Shown here piece after piece: positions 25,875 through 34,851 of a DNA stretch of 64,000 nt. The stretch comes from Bacteroidetes bacterium HGW-Bacteroidetes-4. Lineage in GTDB: Bacteria; Bacteroidota; Bacteroidia; Bacteroidales; SZUA-534. The position numbers were made by a program, and so were the translations under genes. The stretch's first letter is position 1. Every line of letters begins with the position of its first letter. The notes below the pieces were generated by a model. It had not been told where the DNA came from and searched no databases. It saw nothing but the letters and a program-made list of their open reading frames with translations. The stretch spans positions 1-64,000 of the forward strand of contig PHDD01000019.1 in NCBI GenBank assembly GCA_002840905.1, written 5' to 3'.

Positions 25875-28118
25875 ATGAATTATTTGGATGAGAATCATGC
25901 GGCACAATGGGTAAACCGGTTTGTAAATGCCACAAACCAGCACATTTTTTTGACCGGAAAAGCCGGAACGGGTAAAACCACGCTGTTAAAAGAAATTATT
26001 AATACGACCCATAAAAAAGCGCTTATTGCTGCACCAACAGGTATTGCAGCAATAAATGCCGGAGGTTCTACCTTACATTCTTTATTTCACCTTCCTTTCG
26101 GAACATTTATTCCTTCGAACACCATTCCATCACAACTGAACATTCAATCGCAGCTTACTACTCCGGCCAGCTTGATAAAGAATCTGCACATGAATAAAAA
26201 CAAGCGGGCTTTACTTCAGGAAATTGAATTGCTGATTATTGACGAAGTAAGTATGTTGCGTGCCGATTTGCTCGACGCCATTGATACGGTCCTGCGTTTT
26301 GTGCGACGCTCACGCGATGCTTTTGGAGGACTTCAGCTACTTTTTATTGGCGATTTGTGGCAATTGCCTCCGGTTGTAAAAGACGATGAGAAAATTATTC
26401 TGAATGCCTTTTATCCCAATGTGTTTTTCTTTAATGCCAAAGCGTTGGAAAGCAACCCACCGGTTTATATTGAATTAAGCACCATTTACAGACAAACTGA
26501 TCAGCATTTTATCGATTTATTGAATCATTTTCGCGTTAATGAGGTTACTCCAGCCGATATAGCTCTGCTTAATAAATATTGCAATCCGCATTTTAAACTG
26601 ATGGAGCACAGTGGTTATATTTATTTAACTACTCATAATTATAAGGCCGATGCTGTAAACCGAAAAGCATTGGAAATGCTTGATGGTGAATTGCATAATT
26701 TTATTGCTACTGTTGAAGGAGAATTCAGCGAATACACTTATCCGGTAGATTTTACGCTGGAGCTGAAAAAAAATGCGCAGGTAATGTTCATCAAGAACGA
26801 TTACTCGGGCGAGAATGCCTATTACAACGGAAAAATAGGTAAAGTAACCGAGATGACCAGAAAATCGGTTAAAGTTGAATTCGACGATGGCAGCAAAGCT
26901 GCCTGGGTTGAGCCTTATACCTGGGAGCAAAAAAAGTTTTCGCTAAACAAGGAAACTCGCGAGATTGAAGAAACAGTAGTTGGAAAGTTTATTCATTTTC
27001 CTTTAAAATTGGCGTGGGCAATAACCATACATAAAAGTCAGGGTTTAACATTTGAGAAAGCCATGCTCGATATATCGCAGGCATTTGCTCCCGGACAAAT
27101 TTATGTGGCATTATCGCGGTTAACTTCCTTAAAAGGGCTGGTGCTGGCCCGTCCATTAGCAAGCGAAGGGCCCGACATGGATGATGCTTTGTACCAGTTT
27201 GTTCGCAAACAAAAAGCTGAAGCGGAATTGGAGCAGTTACTACTCTCGTCGTCACAATCGTATCTGCAAAGTAAAGTTCTCGATTCGTTTAATTTTTCCC
27301 GCTTGTTGATGAGTTTACAGGAACATATTGCTGGCTATACAAAAGATGAAAACAAATCAGCAAAACAGAAATACCTCAGTTGGGCCATTAATTTACGTAA
27401 TTCAATTTCACCACTGATTGAGGTTGGAATTAAGTTTCAGTCCCAATTACAAGGTATTATTCGTCAGGCGGAGAATACCTTTTTAAATAAATTGCACGAA
27501 CGTGTTGAAGCGGCCAGAATTTACTTTCAACCAGCATTTAATAAGCTTTTGCATGATATTGATGCACAAAAAGAATTGGTGAAAAAGGAAAAAGGAACAA
27601 AAAAATATTTAACTGAATTACAATGGCTTGAAGGGGAATTTTTTGAGCAACTGGTAGCTATTGGTAAAGCTGAAGCCCTTTGTTTGTCGGCTTTGAATAA
27701 CACCCAGTTAAATAAAGATTCTGTAAGGCAATTGACAGGAACGCTTGGCGTATCGTTGGCTGATAATCGTAAAATGATTGAAAAAGCACCTAAACAAAAC
27801 AATGATAAAGTTGATACGCGAGTAGCAACTTATGATCTTTATAAACAGGGATTAAGTGTGGATGAAATTGCTGCTAAACGCTCATTAACAACAGCTACCA
27901 TTGAGAAACACCTTGCCGATTGCATTGAGAAAGGATTGATTGAGGTAGATGAATTACTTAAAACCACTCAATTGAATATAATTTTAAATGCAATTCAAAA
28001 CTCAGATAACCAACAATTAAGTAATATTAAGCTATTGCTTGGCGACAAAGCGAGTTATGCTGAAATTAGATATGCCCTGGCTTATTTGAACTATGAGCAA
28101 TCGTTAATTGATGATTAG
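25875..28118 (+). CDS. PIF1/RecD-like helicase with C-terminal winged helix
   Basis: 747 residues from ATG 25875; two TTG codons precede it in frame, but nothing supports them. Superfamily 1B helicase: Walker A GKAGTGKTTLLK, motif Ia AAPTGIAAINAGGSTLHSLF, Walker B LLIIDEVSMLRADLLDAID, and the late motif ITIHKSQGLTFEKAMLDI…YVALSRLTSLKGLVL. A 250-residue C-terminal extension has a charged helical section and then a helix-turn-helix (DLYKQGLSVDEIAAKRSLT). This matches the RQC-like HTH attached to many bacterial PIF1 homologues. Likely a 5'-3' helicase for stalled forks or G-quadruplexes. Confidence 0.9.
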   Translation: MNYLDENHAAQWVNRFVNATNQHIFLTGKAGTGKTTLLKEIINTTHKKALIAAPTGIAAINAGGSTLHSLFHLPFGTFIPSNTIPSQLNIQSQLTTPASLIKNLHMNKNKRALLQEIELLIIDEVSMLRADLLDAIDTVLRFVRRSRDAFGGLQLLFIGDLWQLPPVVKDDEKIILNAFYPNVFFFNAKALESNPPVYIELSTIYRQTDQHFIDLLNHFRVNEVTPADIALLNKYCNPHFKLMEHSGYIYLTTHNYKADAVNRKALEMLDGELHNFIATVEGEFSEYTYPVDFTLELKKNAQVMFIKNDYSGENAYYNGKIGKVTEMTRKSVKVEFDDGSKAAWVEPYTWEQKKFSLNKETREIEETVVGKFIHFPLKLAWAITIHKSQGLTFEKAMLDISQAFAPGQIYVALSRLTSLKGLVLARPLASEGPDMDDALYQFVRKQKAEAELEQLLLSSSQSYLQSKVLDSFNFSRLLMSLQEHIAGYTKDENKSAKQKYLSWAINLRNSISPLIEVGIKFQSQLQGIIRQAENTFLNKLHERVEAARIYFQPAFNKLLHDIDAQKELVKKEKGTKKYLTELQWLEGEFFEQLVAIGKAEALCLSALNNTQLNKDSVRQLTGTLGVSLADNRKMIEKAPKQNNDKVDTRVATYDLYKQGLSVDEIAAKRSLTTATIEKHLADCIEKGLIEVDELLKTTQLNIILNAIQNSDNQQLSNIKLLLGDKASYAEIRYALAYLNYEQSLIDD

Positions 28119-28499
28119 TTAGAATTATTGAAGTATTGAATTATTCATCATGCTTTTTTACTGATATTTATCAGTTATTTAAAATTATTTCCAATTTCAT
28201 CGCTTTTTAATTAGTTATTCAATAAATAATGTAAAAAAATACAACAGGTGTATAAAATATACACACAAGCGTCAAATAGTCACAAAATCAGATAGATACC
28301 CACCATTATAAAATTAACTGTTGATTAATTCAACAATTCATTTCTGTTAAAATCTTCCAATTTAAAAGCTAAATATCACAAATACAGCATTATACGTATT
28401 GCTTTTTTTGTGGCATTATAATTGGCTTTTATCGTATCGAATATGTAAAACGCTGTAAAACAGTAATTAATTAAAGGATACTATAAAAAGCGAACAGTT
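28119..28499. promoter_or_regulatory. Putative control region of the GcvH-like/NrfD operon
   Basis: 381 bases without a gene. Two short perfect dyads with identical 5-base spacers are present: GTGTAT/ATACAC (28248-28264) and TGTTGA/TCAACA (28319-28335). A direct repeat TGTAAAAC occurs at 28444-28451 and 28454-28461. No TAnnTTTG element precedes the operon, unlike most genes here. Dyads about 75-165 bases upstream of a -24/-12-like site are placed as expected for binding sites of a sigma-54 activator. All roles are inferred. Confidence 0.4.
28411..28426 (+). promoter_or_regulatory. -24/-12-like (sigma-54) promoter, imperfect
   Basis: TGGCATTATAATTGGC resembles the sigma-54 consensus TGGCACG-N4-TTGC, 73 bases before the operon start. 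The GG-to-GC spacing is one base longer than ideal, so this is a weak call. It is favoured by the NtrC-type regulator encoded at the same locus. Confidence 0.3.
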
Positions 28500-30182
28500 A
28501 TGAAAAATCTAATTTATGTTTTTGCCGGAGTTTTGTTTTTTTTCTTTTCCAACATCAGTATGGGAGAAACAATCAAAAATCCATCTTCTGAGGAAGGAAG
28601 CTTAACTTTGTTAAGTTCGCCCGATTTAAAAAACCTAAGTGCAAAATGGGCAAATGCGTACACATTGCAGCACCCGGAAATAACTATCTCTGTTGCAGAT
28701 TATTCCCCGGAAGCGCTTAACCAGCAAACAACCGGCAAGGGTTCACTGGCGCTGGTATCCAAACCTTTTGTTCAAACCAACGAATGGAAAAACACCTGGC
28801 ATGTTGTGGTTGCCCGAAAAGTTATTGTACCCATAATTAATAAAAACAATCCGGTATATGATTTACTGATAGAGAAGGGGCTTTCGGTTCAGCAACTAAC
28901 TGAATTGACTAACGCTAAAGAAAAAATTGATTGGGGTAGGTTAATGGGACAACAAAAAACAGCTTCAATTAATTTCTATACCTTTATCGATGAGGATATT
29001 AATGAAAAAGTAGCCGGTTTTTTAAACCGGGAATTGAAAGAATTAAACGGAAACATAGTCAGTGATGCAACTAAATTAATTCAAAGCATTCAGAATGATA
29101 AAAACGGAATAGGGTTTTGTTATCTGTCCGATTTGGTTCAACCAAACACAACCGATTTGCCTCAAGGATTGGCACTTCTTCCCATTGATAAAGACAGTAG
29201 CAGAAAATTGGAATCGTATGAAAAATTTTATGACAACACTAGTTCTTTTTCAAGAGGCGTATGGGTTGGAAAATATCCACAAACACTTATTACCAATGTT
29301 TATGCAGTGGCTTTGGAACAACCCGTTACTCAATCGGCCAAAAATTTCTACAATTGGTTACTAACCGATGGACAAAACCAGCTTCAAACCTTAGGATATA
29401 CTGAATTGGTAAATGCTGAAATTGCTTATAAAATGGATAAAGTAACGGATGAAGTTGTACTCACAGAAGTTCCCATCGAGCGTTTTTCGGGATTTAAAAT
29501 TTTTGTTATTCTGTTGATTGCTTTATTTATAGTTGGTTTATTGTTCGATATTTTGGTATTTAACCGATACCGCAAGACAGAAAAAATTCAGCTAAAAACT
29601 GAATTGTCAGGTTATTTTAATCAGCATCCCAAACCCATACCCGCTGGTTTATTTTTCGACAAATCGCACACTTGGGCATTTATGGAAAAATCAGGCAATG
29701 TTCGCATCGGTCTCGACGATTTTATTCCGTCGGTTACCGGAACAATTTCGGGCATTAAAATGAAAAAAGCCGGTGAAAACGTTAAAAAAGGAGAAGCGTT
29801 GGTAACACTCATTCAACAGGGAAAACAACTAATTATAAAAGCACCGGTTTCAGGAGTTATTAAAGAGAATAACAGTCATCTGATGCAAAATGCTGCATTA
29901 ATTAACACCGATCCTTATCAGGAAGGTTGGGTATATCTGATTGAACCAAGCAATTGGTTACGCGAGTTAAGTTTCTATTTAATGGCCGACAATTTTAAAA
30001 TTTGGCTAAAAGCAGAGTATTTGCGACTCAAAGACTTTATTGCCATTATTCAAAAACCCGGAGTAAGTTTAGCACACCAGGTAGTATTGCAGGATGGTGG
30101 TGAACTGAGAAGTGGTGTTCTTAAAGATATGGGACCAGAAGTCTGGGAAGATTTTCAACAACTGTTTATCAATGAAATGTAA
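28500..30182 (+). CDS. Substrate-binding-protein/GcvH-like membrane fusion protein
   Basis: 560 residues. Signal peptide (about 1-22). Periplasmic domain (about 34-310) resembles PstS-type substrate-binding proteins (SLTLLSSPDLKNLSAKWANA, GIGFCYLSDL, FYNWLLTDGQNQ). One TM (about 332-354). Cytoplasmic GcvH/lipoyl-like domain (about 385-490: HTWAFMEKSGNVRIGLDDF, VKKGEALVTLIQQGKQL, KAPVSGVI) and a C-terminal extension (QVVLQDGGELRSGVL, PEVWEDFQQLF). The candidate Lys442 is seven residues before the Pro of APVSG, whereas lipoylated GcvH has eight, so lipoylation is uncertain. First gene of a four-gene operon with a ferredoxin, an NrfD-like subunit and a second GcvH-like protein; no gcvP or gcvT is nearby. 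Role unknown. Confidence 0.8.
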   Translation: MKNLIYVFAGVLFFFFSNISMGETIKNPSSEEGSLTLLSSPDLKNLSAKWANAYTLQHPEITISVADYSPEALNQQTTGKGSLALVSKPFVQTNEWKNTWHVVVARKVIVPIINKNNPVYDLLIEKGLSVQQLTELTNAKEKIDWGRLMGQQKTASINFYTFIDEDINEKVAGFLNRELKELNGNIVSDATKLIQSIQNDKNGIGFCYLSDLVQPNTTDLPQGLALLPIDKDSSRKLESYEKFYDNTSSFSRGVWVGKYPQTLITNVYAVALEQPVTQSAKNFYNWLLTDGQNQLQTLGYTELVNAEIAYKMDKVTDEVVLTEVPIERFSGFKIFVILLIALFIVGLLFDILVFNRYRKTEKIQLKTELSGYFNQHPKPIPAGLFFDKSHTWAFMEKSGNVRIGLDDFIPSVTGTISGIKMKKAGENVKKGEALVTLIQQGKQLIIKAPVSGVIKENNSHLMQNAALINTDPYQEGWVYLIEPSNWLRELSFYLMADNFKIWLKAEYLRLKDFIAIIQKPGVSLAHQVVLQDGGELRSGVLKDMGPEVWEDFQQLFINEM

Positions 30183-30223
30183 GCGATTACACCATAATTT
30201 AACCAAAAATAATTAATACTGCT

Positions 30224-31087
30224 ATGGGATTAGATAGAAGAAGTTTTTTCCAGATGCTTGGATTAACGGGATTAACCCTGGCCTTGGGAAAAGATGCCAA
30301 AGCTGCTCCAAGCGAAGAAGAAGCTGTAAGTTTTAAAGCCGTTCTATACGATTCTACACGTTGTGTAGGATGTCAGAGTTGTGAGTTTGCCTGCGCTGAA
30401 ACAAACGGACTACCGGAACCTACTGATGTTCCCGAAACAGGAGTTGTTCGTCAACTCGACGAAACCCGACGGACTGTAATCAATAGTTACGAAACCTCAA
30501 AAGGCGAAGTGTTTGTAAAACAGCAATGCATGCATTGCAACCAACCTGCCTGTGCTGCGGCTTGCTTAACAAAAGCCATGTTTAAAAACCAGGAAGGACC
30601 GGTTACCTGGCGTGGAAACAAATGTATGGGTTGCCGCTACTGCATGGTTTCCTGTCCGTTTGATATTCCAAAGTTTGAATACCACAGCGCCAATCCAAAA
30701 ATTGTGAAATGCACCATGTGTGTCGACCGCTTGGCTGAGGGTGAACTGCCCGCCTGCGTTGAAAATTGTCCGGCCGAGGCATTGACTTTTGGAACACGCG
30801 AAGAACTGATTAAAGAAGCAAGGCGTCGGATTCATGACGATACCGATACCTATTATGATTACATTTATGGAGAACACGAAGCCGGTGGAACCAGCTTTTT
30901 ATACCTGTCGCCGGTTTCATTTAACGAATTGGGATTCAATACAAAAATTCAAAAATCGTCCTACCCTGAACTGTCAAAAGGCTTTTTATACAGCGTACCC
31001 AGCATTTTTGTTTTATGGCCGGCTATGCTCTTAGGTTTACAGCAGGCTACAAAAGATAACGAACTTAAAACTGAAAACGATGATTAA
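30224..31087 (+). CDS. Tat-exported four-cluster ferredoxin (HybA/NrfC-like)
   Basis: 287 residues. The N-terminus has a twin-arginine signal (DRRSFFQMLGLTGLTLALG), so it should be folded with its clusters and then exported. Sixteen cysteines form four [4Fe-4S] sites: 47/50/53/57, 102/105/110/114, 134/137/140/144 and 163/166/178/182, the standard HybA/NrfC/DmsB arrangement. A hydrophobic helix near 254-272 probably anchors the C-terminus, as in HybA. It would pass electrons between a periplasmic partner and the NrfD-like subunit encoded next; the coding regions overlap by 8 bases, indicating tight coupling. No molybdopterin or hydrogenase catalytic subunit is adjacent. Confidence 0.92.
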   Translation: MGLDRRSFFQMLGLTGLTLALGKDAKAAPSEEEAVSFKAVLYDSTRCVGCQSCEFACAETNGLPEPTDVPETGVVRQLDETRRTVINSYETSKGEVFVKQQCMHCNQPACAAACLTKAMFKNQEGPVTWRGNKCMGCRYCMVSCPFDIPKFEYHSANPKIVKCTMCVDRLAEGELPACVENCPAEALTFGTREELIKEARRRIHDDTDTYYDYIYGEHEAGGTSFLYLSPVSFNELGFNTKIQKSSYPELSKGFLYSVPSIFVLWPAMLLGLQQATKDNELKTENDD

Positions 31088-32303
31088 CACCGATACAATG
31101 ATTTATCGTGATAACGATGGGAAAAATATTTGGCAATTTCTGAAGCAGGAGTTAAAGCCAAAAGGAAAATGGTTAACCCCTTTTAATTTGATATCGTTAC
31201 CCATAATGCTATTGGGTTTGGTATTAATTGTAATTCGTTTTTGGAAAGGAATAGGTTCCATTACCAATTTAACGCAGGATGTTCCCTGGGGACTTTGGAT
31301 TGGTTTTGATGTAGTTACCGGAGTAGCGTTTGCCGGTGGTGCATACGTAATTACCTTTATGGTTTATATACTGAATATGAAAAAATACCATTCCATTGTT
31401 CGGGTAACCGTACTAAACGGATTTTTGGCTTACGTATTTTATGCCGGCGCGCTGCTGCTCGATTTGGGGCGCCCATGGAACGTAGTTAATCCGATAATTG
31501 GAAATAGTTTTGGTACCAGTTCGGTTTTATTTTTGGTTGCCTGGCACTTTTTATTGTACATGATAGCACAACTCATTGAATTTTCGCCGGCTATTGCCGA
31601 ATGGATAGGTCATAAAAGAGCACATAAAATACTTTCAGCCATGACAATTGGTGCCGTTATTTTTGGAATAACCCTTTCAACCTTGCACCAATCGGGTTTG
31701 GGAGCCTTATTTTTAATGGCTAAAGATAAAATTCATCCCCTTTGGTACAATGAGTTCATTCCCATTATGTTCTTTGTGTCCAGTATTTTTGCCGGATTAT
31801 CGATGGTGATTTTTGAGGGCTCCATTAGCAATAAAGTTTTTTCAGATCAAATTAGTGAAAAAAACCAAAAAGCTCATCATTCCATTGTAATTAGTCTGTG
31901 TAAAATATGTGCCATGGCCATGTTTGCCTATTTCTTTTTACAGGTTTTAATTTTTGTTCATGAACAACACTGGAGTTATTTAACTACATCTTGGGGTTTG
32001 TGGTTTTTAACTGAAATGTTTGTGTTTGTGCTGTTACCCATGCTCTTGTTTGTTTATAGCTATAAAACGAATAGTTTTTTTATGGCCAAAGTGGCGGCAG
32101 TAATTACCATGCTTGGAATTATTATAAACCGCCTAAATGTAACCGTAATAGGATTCAAATGGGATGCTGCTGTACCTTATTATCCCTCGTGGATGGAAAT
32201 TGCAGTTACACTGGCTGTTATCTTTACTGAAATTTGGATTTTCCGTTGGATAATTAACCGGATGCCGGTATTGCGTGAATCGCCCCAATGGGCTAAAAAA
32301 TAA
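31080..32303 (+). CDS. NrfD/HybB-like quinone-interacting membrane subunit
   Basis: 407 residues with about ten hydrophobic helices. Family landmarks are DVPWGLWIGFDVVTGVAFAGGAY (read as DVPWGLWIGFD then VAFAGGAY) on an early helix pair, GALLLDLGRPWN, and LSTLHQSGLGALFL. These are typical of HybB/NrfD proteins, which exchange electrons with menaquinone and partner a four-cluster ferredoxin. The start overlaps the ferredoxin gene's end. With the ferredoxin it forms a two-subunit quinone/periplasm electron conduit; the terminal donor or acceptor is not encoded here. Confidence 0.93.
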   Translation: MINTDTMIYRDNDGKNIWQFLKQELKPKGKWLTPFNLISLPIMLLGLVLIVIRFWKGIGSITNLTQDVPWGLWIGFDVVTGVAFAGGAYVITFMVYILNMKKYHSIVRVTVLNGFLAYVFYAGALLLDLGRPWNVVNPIIGNSFGTSSVLFLVAWHFLLYMIAQLIEFSPAIAEWIGHKRAHKILSAMTIGAVIFGITLSTLHQSGLGALFLMAKDKIHPLWYNEFIPIMFFVSSIFAGLSMVIFEGSISNKVFSDQISEKNQKAHHSIVISLCKICAMAMFAYFFLQVLIFVHEQHWSYLTTSWGLWFLTEMFVFVLLPMLLFVYSYKTNSFFMAKVAAVITMLGIIINRLNVTVIGFKWDAAVPYYPSWMEIAVTLAVIFTEIWIFRWIINRMPVLRESPQWAKK

Positions 32304-32357
32304 TTTGTTTAACCACAATTGGATGTAAGCAATTCAATTGATTTAAAATTTACAATT

Positions 32358-33068
32358 ATGGATGGTTTTACTTATCACGATATCTTTCAGACAAAAGGTA
32401 TTGAATACTTAATTATCATAGCGTTTTTCATGGTTTTGATTCCATTTTGGATTATGATAAACCGAAAAACAAAGTTTGTAGCTAAAATTCACGATTCGCT
32501 AAGTCGATTAACAACTTCCGTATTAAAAATCCCGAAAGGCGTTTTTTACAGTCAGCATCATACCTGGGCTTTTCTTGAGAAGTCGGGCAACGCACAGATT
32601 GGAATTGACGATTGGTTGTTGCATATTACCGGGGCCTCAATTGTTAAACCCCTAATCTCAGTGGGCGAAACCGTTAAAAAAGGCGATGTTATTTCTCAGC
32701 TGGTAAAAGATGGCAAATCGCTCGAGGTGCTTTCGCCAATTTCGGGAACTATTTTAAAGGTCAATTTTAAAGTCTTTGAAGCTCCCGAAAAAATGCTTGA
32801 AAATCCATTCGATGGGGGTTGGCTTTTTAAAATTGAACCAGACCATTGGAAAGCGGAAACTAACCAGTACTATTTGGGCGAAGACTCAAAAGCCTGGTAC
32901 GAAAGCGAGATGAGCCGTTTTAAAGATTTTGTTGCCGTATCTATGGCTGAAAGTAATGCAAGCCTTAGCAACATAGTTTTGCAGGAAGGTGGTGAGCTAA
33001 TGGATTATCCGCTGGCTGAAATGAATGCTGAGGTCTGGAATAGTTTTCAGAATGAATTTTTAAAATAG
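32358..33068 (+). CDS. Membrane-anchored GcvH-like protein
   Basis: 236 residues from ATG 32358; an in-frame TTG at 32319 is unlikely. One N-terminal TM (about 16-34), then a GcvH/lipoyl-like domain (about 60-160: HHTWAFLEKSGNAQIGIDDW, VKKGDVISQLVKDGKSL, LSPISGTILKVN). The C-terminal extension (SNIVLQEGGELMDYPL, AEVWNSFQNEF) matches that of the first protein of the operon, so the two are paralogous modules. Lys120 sits seven residues before the Pro of SPISG, offset by one from lipoylated GcvH. It ends the operon at a terminator. Possibly a scaffold or carrier for the electron-transfer subunits; this is inference. Confidence 0.8.
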   Translation: MDGFTYHDIFQTKGIEYLIIIAFFMVLIPFWIMINRKTKFVAKIHDSLSRLTTSVLKIPKGVFYSQHHTWAFLEKSGNAQIGIDDWLLHITGASIVKPLISVGETVKKGDVISQLVKDGKSLEVLSPISGTILKVNFKVFEAPEKMLENPFDGGWLFKIEPDHWKAETNQYYLGEDSKAWYESEMSRFKDFVAVSMAESNASLSNIVLQEGGELMDYPLAEMNAEVWNSFQNEFLK

Positions 33069-33082
33069 CTGATATATTACAG

Positions 33083-33115
33083 GAAAAACCGGGTGTCAAA
33101 ATGCCCGGTTTTTGC
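33083..33115 (+). terminator. Terminator of the GcvH-like/NrfD operon
   Basis: AAAACCGGG (33085-33093) pairs with CCCGGTTTT (33104-33112), followed by a short T run. It separates the operon from the kinase/regulator pair. Confidence 0.8.
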
Positions 33116-33168
33116 TAATTTGCATTCATAAAAATCAATCAATCACTTGTTTATTTTTTCACTTTGGA

Positions 33169-34836
33169 ATGGAAGAGCAAAAGGCAACAAATACAAACGG
33201 GACTATCAAGCCTAAATTAAAAAAATACCTTCGGTTTCACCGTTCAATTTATGGACGAGTAGTATATACCATAAGTATTTTATCCCTAATTCTTTTTTTA
33301 TCGTTTGGTTCCATTTTTCACTATGTGTATCGCGAGTACCTGAATACAGTTATTAAGCAAAATGGTAACATGGTTGGCTCTATGGTCGAAGGTTCACTGT
33401 ATTATTCCATGCTTACCAACGATAAAGGCGCCTTACAAAGCAGTTTGGATATAATAAACACCATTCCCGGAATCGATGAGGTGAATATGTATAATCATAC
33501 CGATAGTCTGGTTTTTTCAACCCACAACAGTGAATTGTCGGGTATAAGTAGTGCAAATTGTATTTCGTGTCACAGCGATTTTAATACTATGTTTTCACAG
33601 GAAGAAAAATCGTACCGAATAATTGATATGAAAAGCGCTTGCAGTATGAACCAGACAGAGCGAGGGCATCGTCAATTACTTATTCGAAAACCTATACTAA
33701 ACGAAAAATCGTGCTTTACTGCCGATTGCCATTATCACGGTGAAAACGATAAGTTACTGGGGTCGTTAATTATAAAAGTCCCTTTGACCGAACTCGACGG
33801 ATCCATTAAACGTTCTTCGACTGAATTTTTTATTCTAGCCACCATCACCACCGTTTTATTAGTATTGTTTTTAATACTATTTACAAGCAAGGAAATTAAA
33901 AAGCCCTTGCACAATATTATTGTGGCCAGCGAATCGGTAGCCAATGGCGATAGGGCAACCCGAATCGAAATAAAACCCAATTTACTCGACGATATGCGCA
34001 TGGTTTCGAAGGCATTTAACAATATGCTCGATAACCTGAGTGCAGCCAACCTGGAACTGCAAAACTGGTCGAAACAGTTGGAATACAAAGTACAGATAAA
34101 GTCGGATAAGTTGGTACAGATGCAAAAAGAACTTATACATATTGAGCGAATTGCATCGCTGGGGAAGTTATCGTCGTCTGTTGCACACGAAATAAACAAC
34201 CCGCTATCGGGTGTTTTAACTTATACAAAATTGGTTCATAAATTGCTTGAAAAGAATCAGATGGAACAAAAATCCAAAGATTCGATGTTAAATTACCTGA
34301 AGATTATTGAGTCGGAAACCAAACGCTGTGGCGATATTGTAAAAAGCCTGCTTGATTTTTCACGTAAAGATCAGGAAAATTTTGAGACCAAACCCATGCA
34401 CAAAATTTTAAAGGAAGCTTACGATTTGATGGCGCATCAGCTTAAAATATCAAACATTCATTTTTATGCCGATTTTAAAGCCAGCAACGATGTCATTAGT
34501 TGCAGGGAAAATCAGATTAAACAAGCCTGTATTGCCATGCTGGTAAATGCATCGGAAGCGGTTTCAGAAAATGGAGAAGTGATGATGCGGACTTCAAATC
34601 CTGATGAGGACCACATAAAACTCGACATCATGGACAATGGAATAGGCATAAGCGCTGACGATATTCAGCATATTTTTGAGCCCTTCTTTTCGGCAAAACA
34701 AAAAGTAAATGGTGTAGGTTTGGGTTTGGCTATTGTTCATGGAATTGTACAAAACCATAAGGGAAAAATTGAGGTTGATTCGGAGGTTGGCAAGTACACC
34801 ACCATGTCGGTAACATTACCATTATATAAGGAATAA
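33169..34836 (+). CDS. Sensor histidine kinase with periplasmic c-type haem motifs
   Basis: 555 residues from ATG 33169. TM1 about 31-53. The periplasmic domain (54-218) contains CISCH (131-135), a CXXCH haem-attachment motif, and C182-FTAD-C187-H188, a CX4CH motif of the kind known in multihaem cytochromes. TM2 about 219-238, HAMP about 237-292, a coiled linker, then HisKA with SVAHEINNP (phospho-acceptor His340) and HATPase boxes (MLVNASEAVSENG, IMDNGIGIS, GVGLGLAIV). It probably senses periplasmic redox state or a haem ligand and phosphorylates the regulator encoded 16 bases downstream. Haem attachment would need cytochrome c maturation encoded elsewhere. Confidence 0.9.
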   Translation: MEEQKATNTNGTIKPKLKKYLRFHRSIYGRVVYTISILSLILFLSFGSIFHYVYREYLNTVIKQNGNMVGSMVEGSLYYSMLTNDKGALQSSLDIINTIPGIDEVNMYNHTDSLVFSTHNSELSGISSANCISCHSDFNTMFSQEEKSYRIIDMKSACSMNQTERGHRQLLIRKPILNEKSCFTADCHYHGENDKLLGSLIIKVPLTELDGSIKRSSTEFFILATITTVLLVLFLILFTSKEIKKPLHNIIVASESVANGDRATRIEIKPNLLDDMRMVSKAFNNMLDNLSAANLELQNWSKQLEYKVQIKSDKLVQMQKELIHIERIASLGKLSSSVAHEINNPLSGVLTYTKLVHKLLEKNQMEQKSKDSMLNYLKIIESETKRCGDIVKSLLDFSRKDQENFETKPMHKILKEAYDLMAHQLKISNIHFYADFKASNDVISCRENQIKQACIAMLVNASEAVSENGEVMMRTSNPDEDHIKLDIMDNGIGISADDIQHIFEPFFSAKQKVNGVGLGLAIVHGIVQNHKGKIEVDSEVGKYTTMSVTLPLYKE

Positions 34837-34851
34837 ATAAAAGATTGTATT

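Noticed and set aside
28500-33068. Glycine cleavage system or a phosphate ABC transporter
   Set aside because: No gcvP/gcvT and no ABC permease or ATPase are present, and the candidate lipoyl Lys is offset by one residue.
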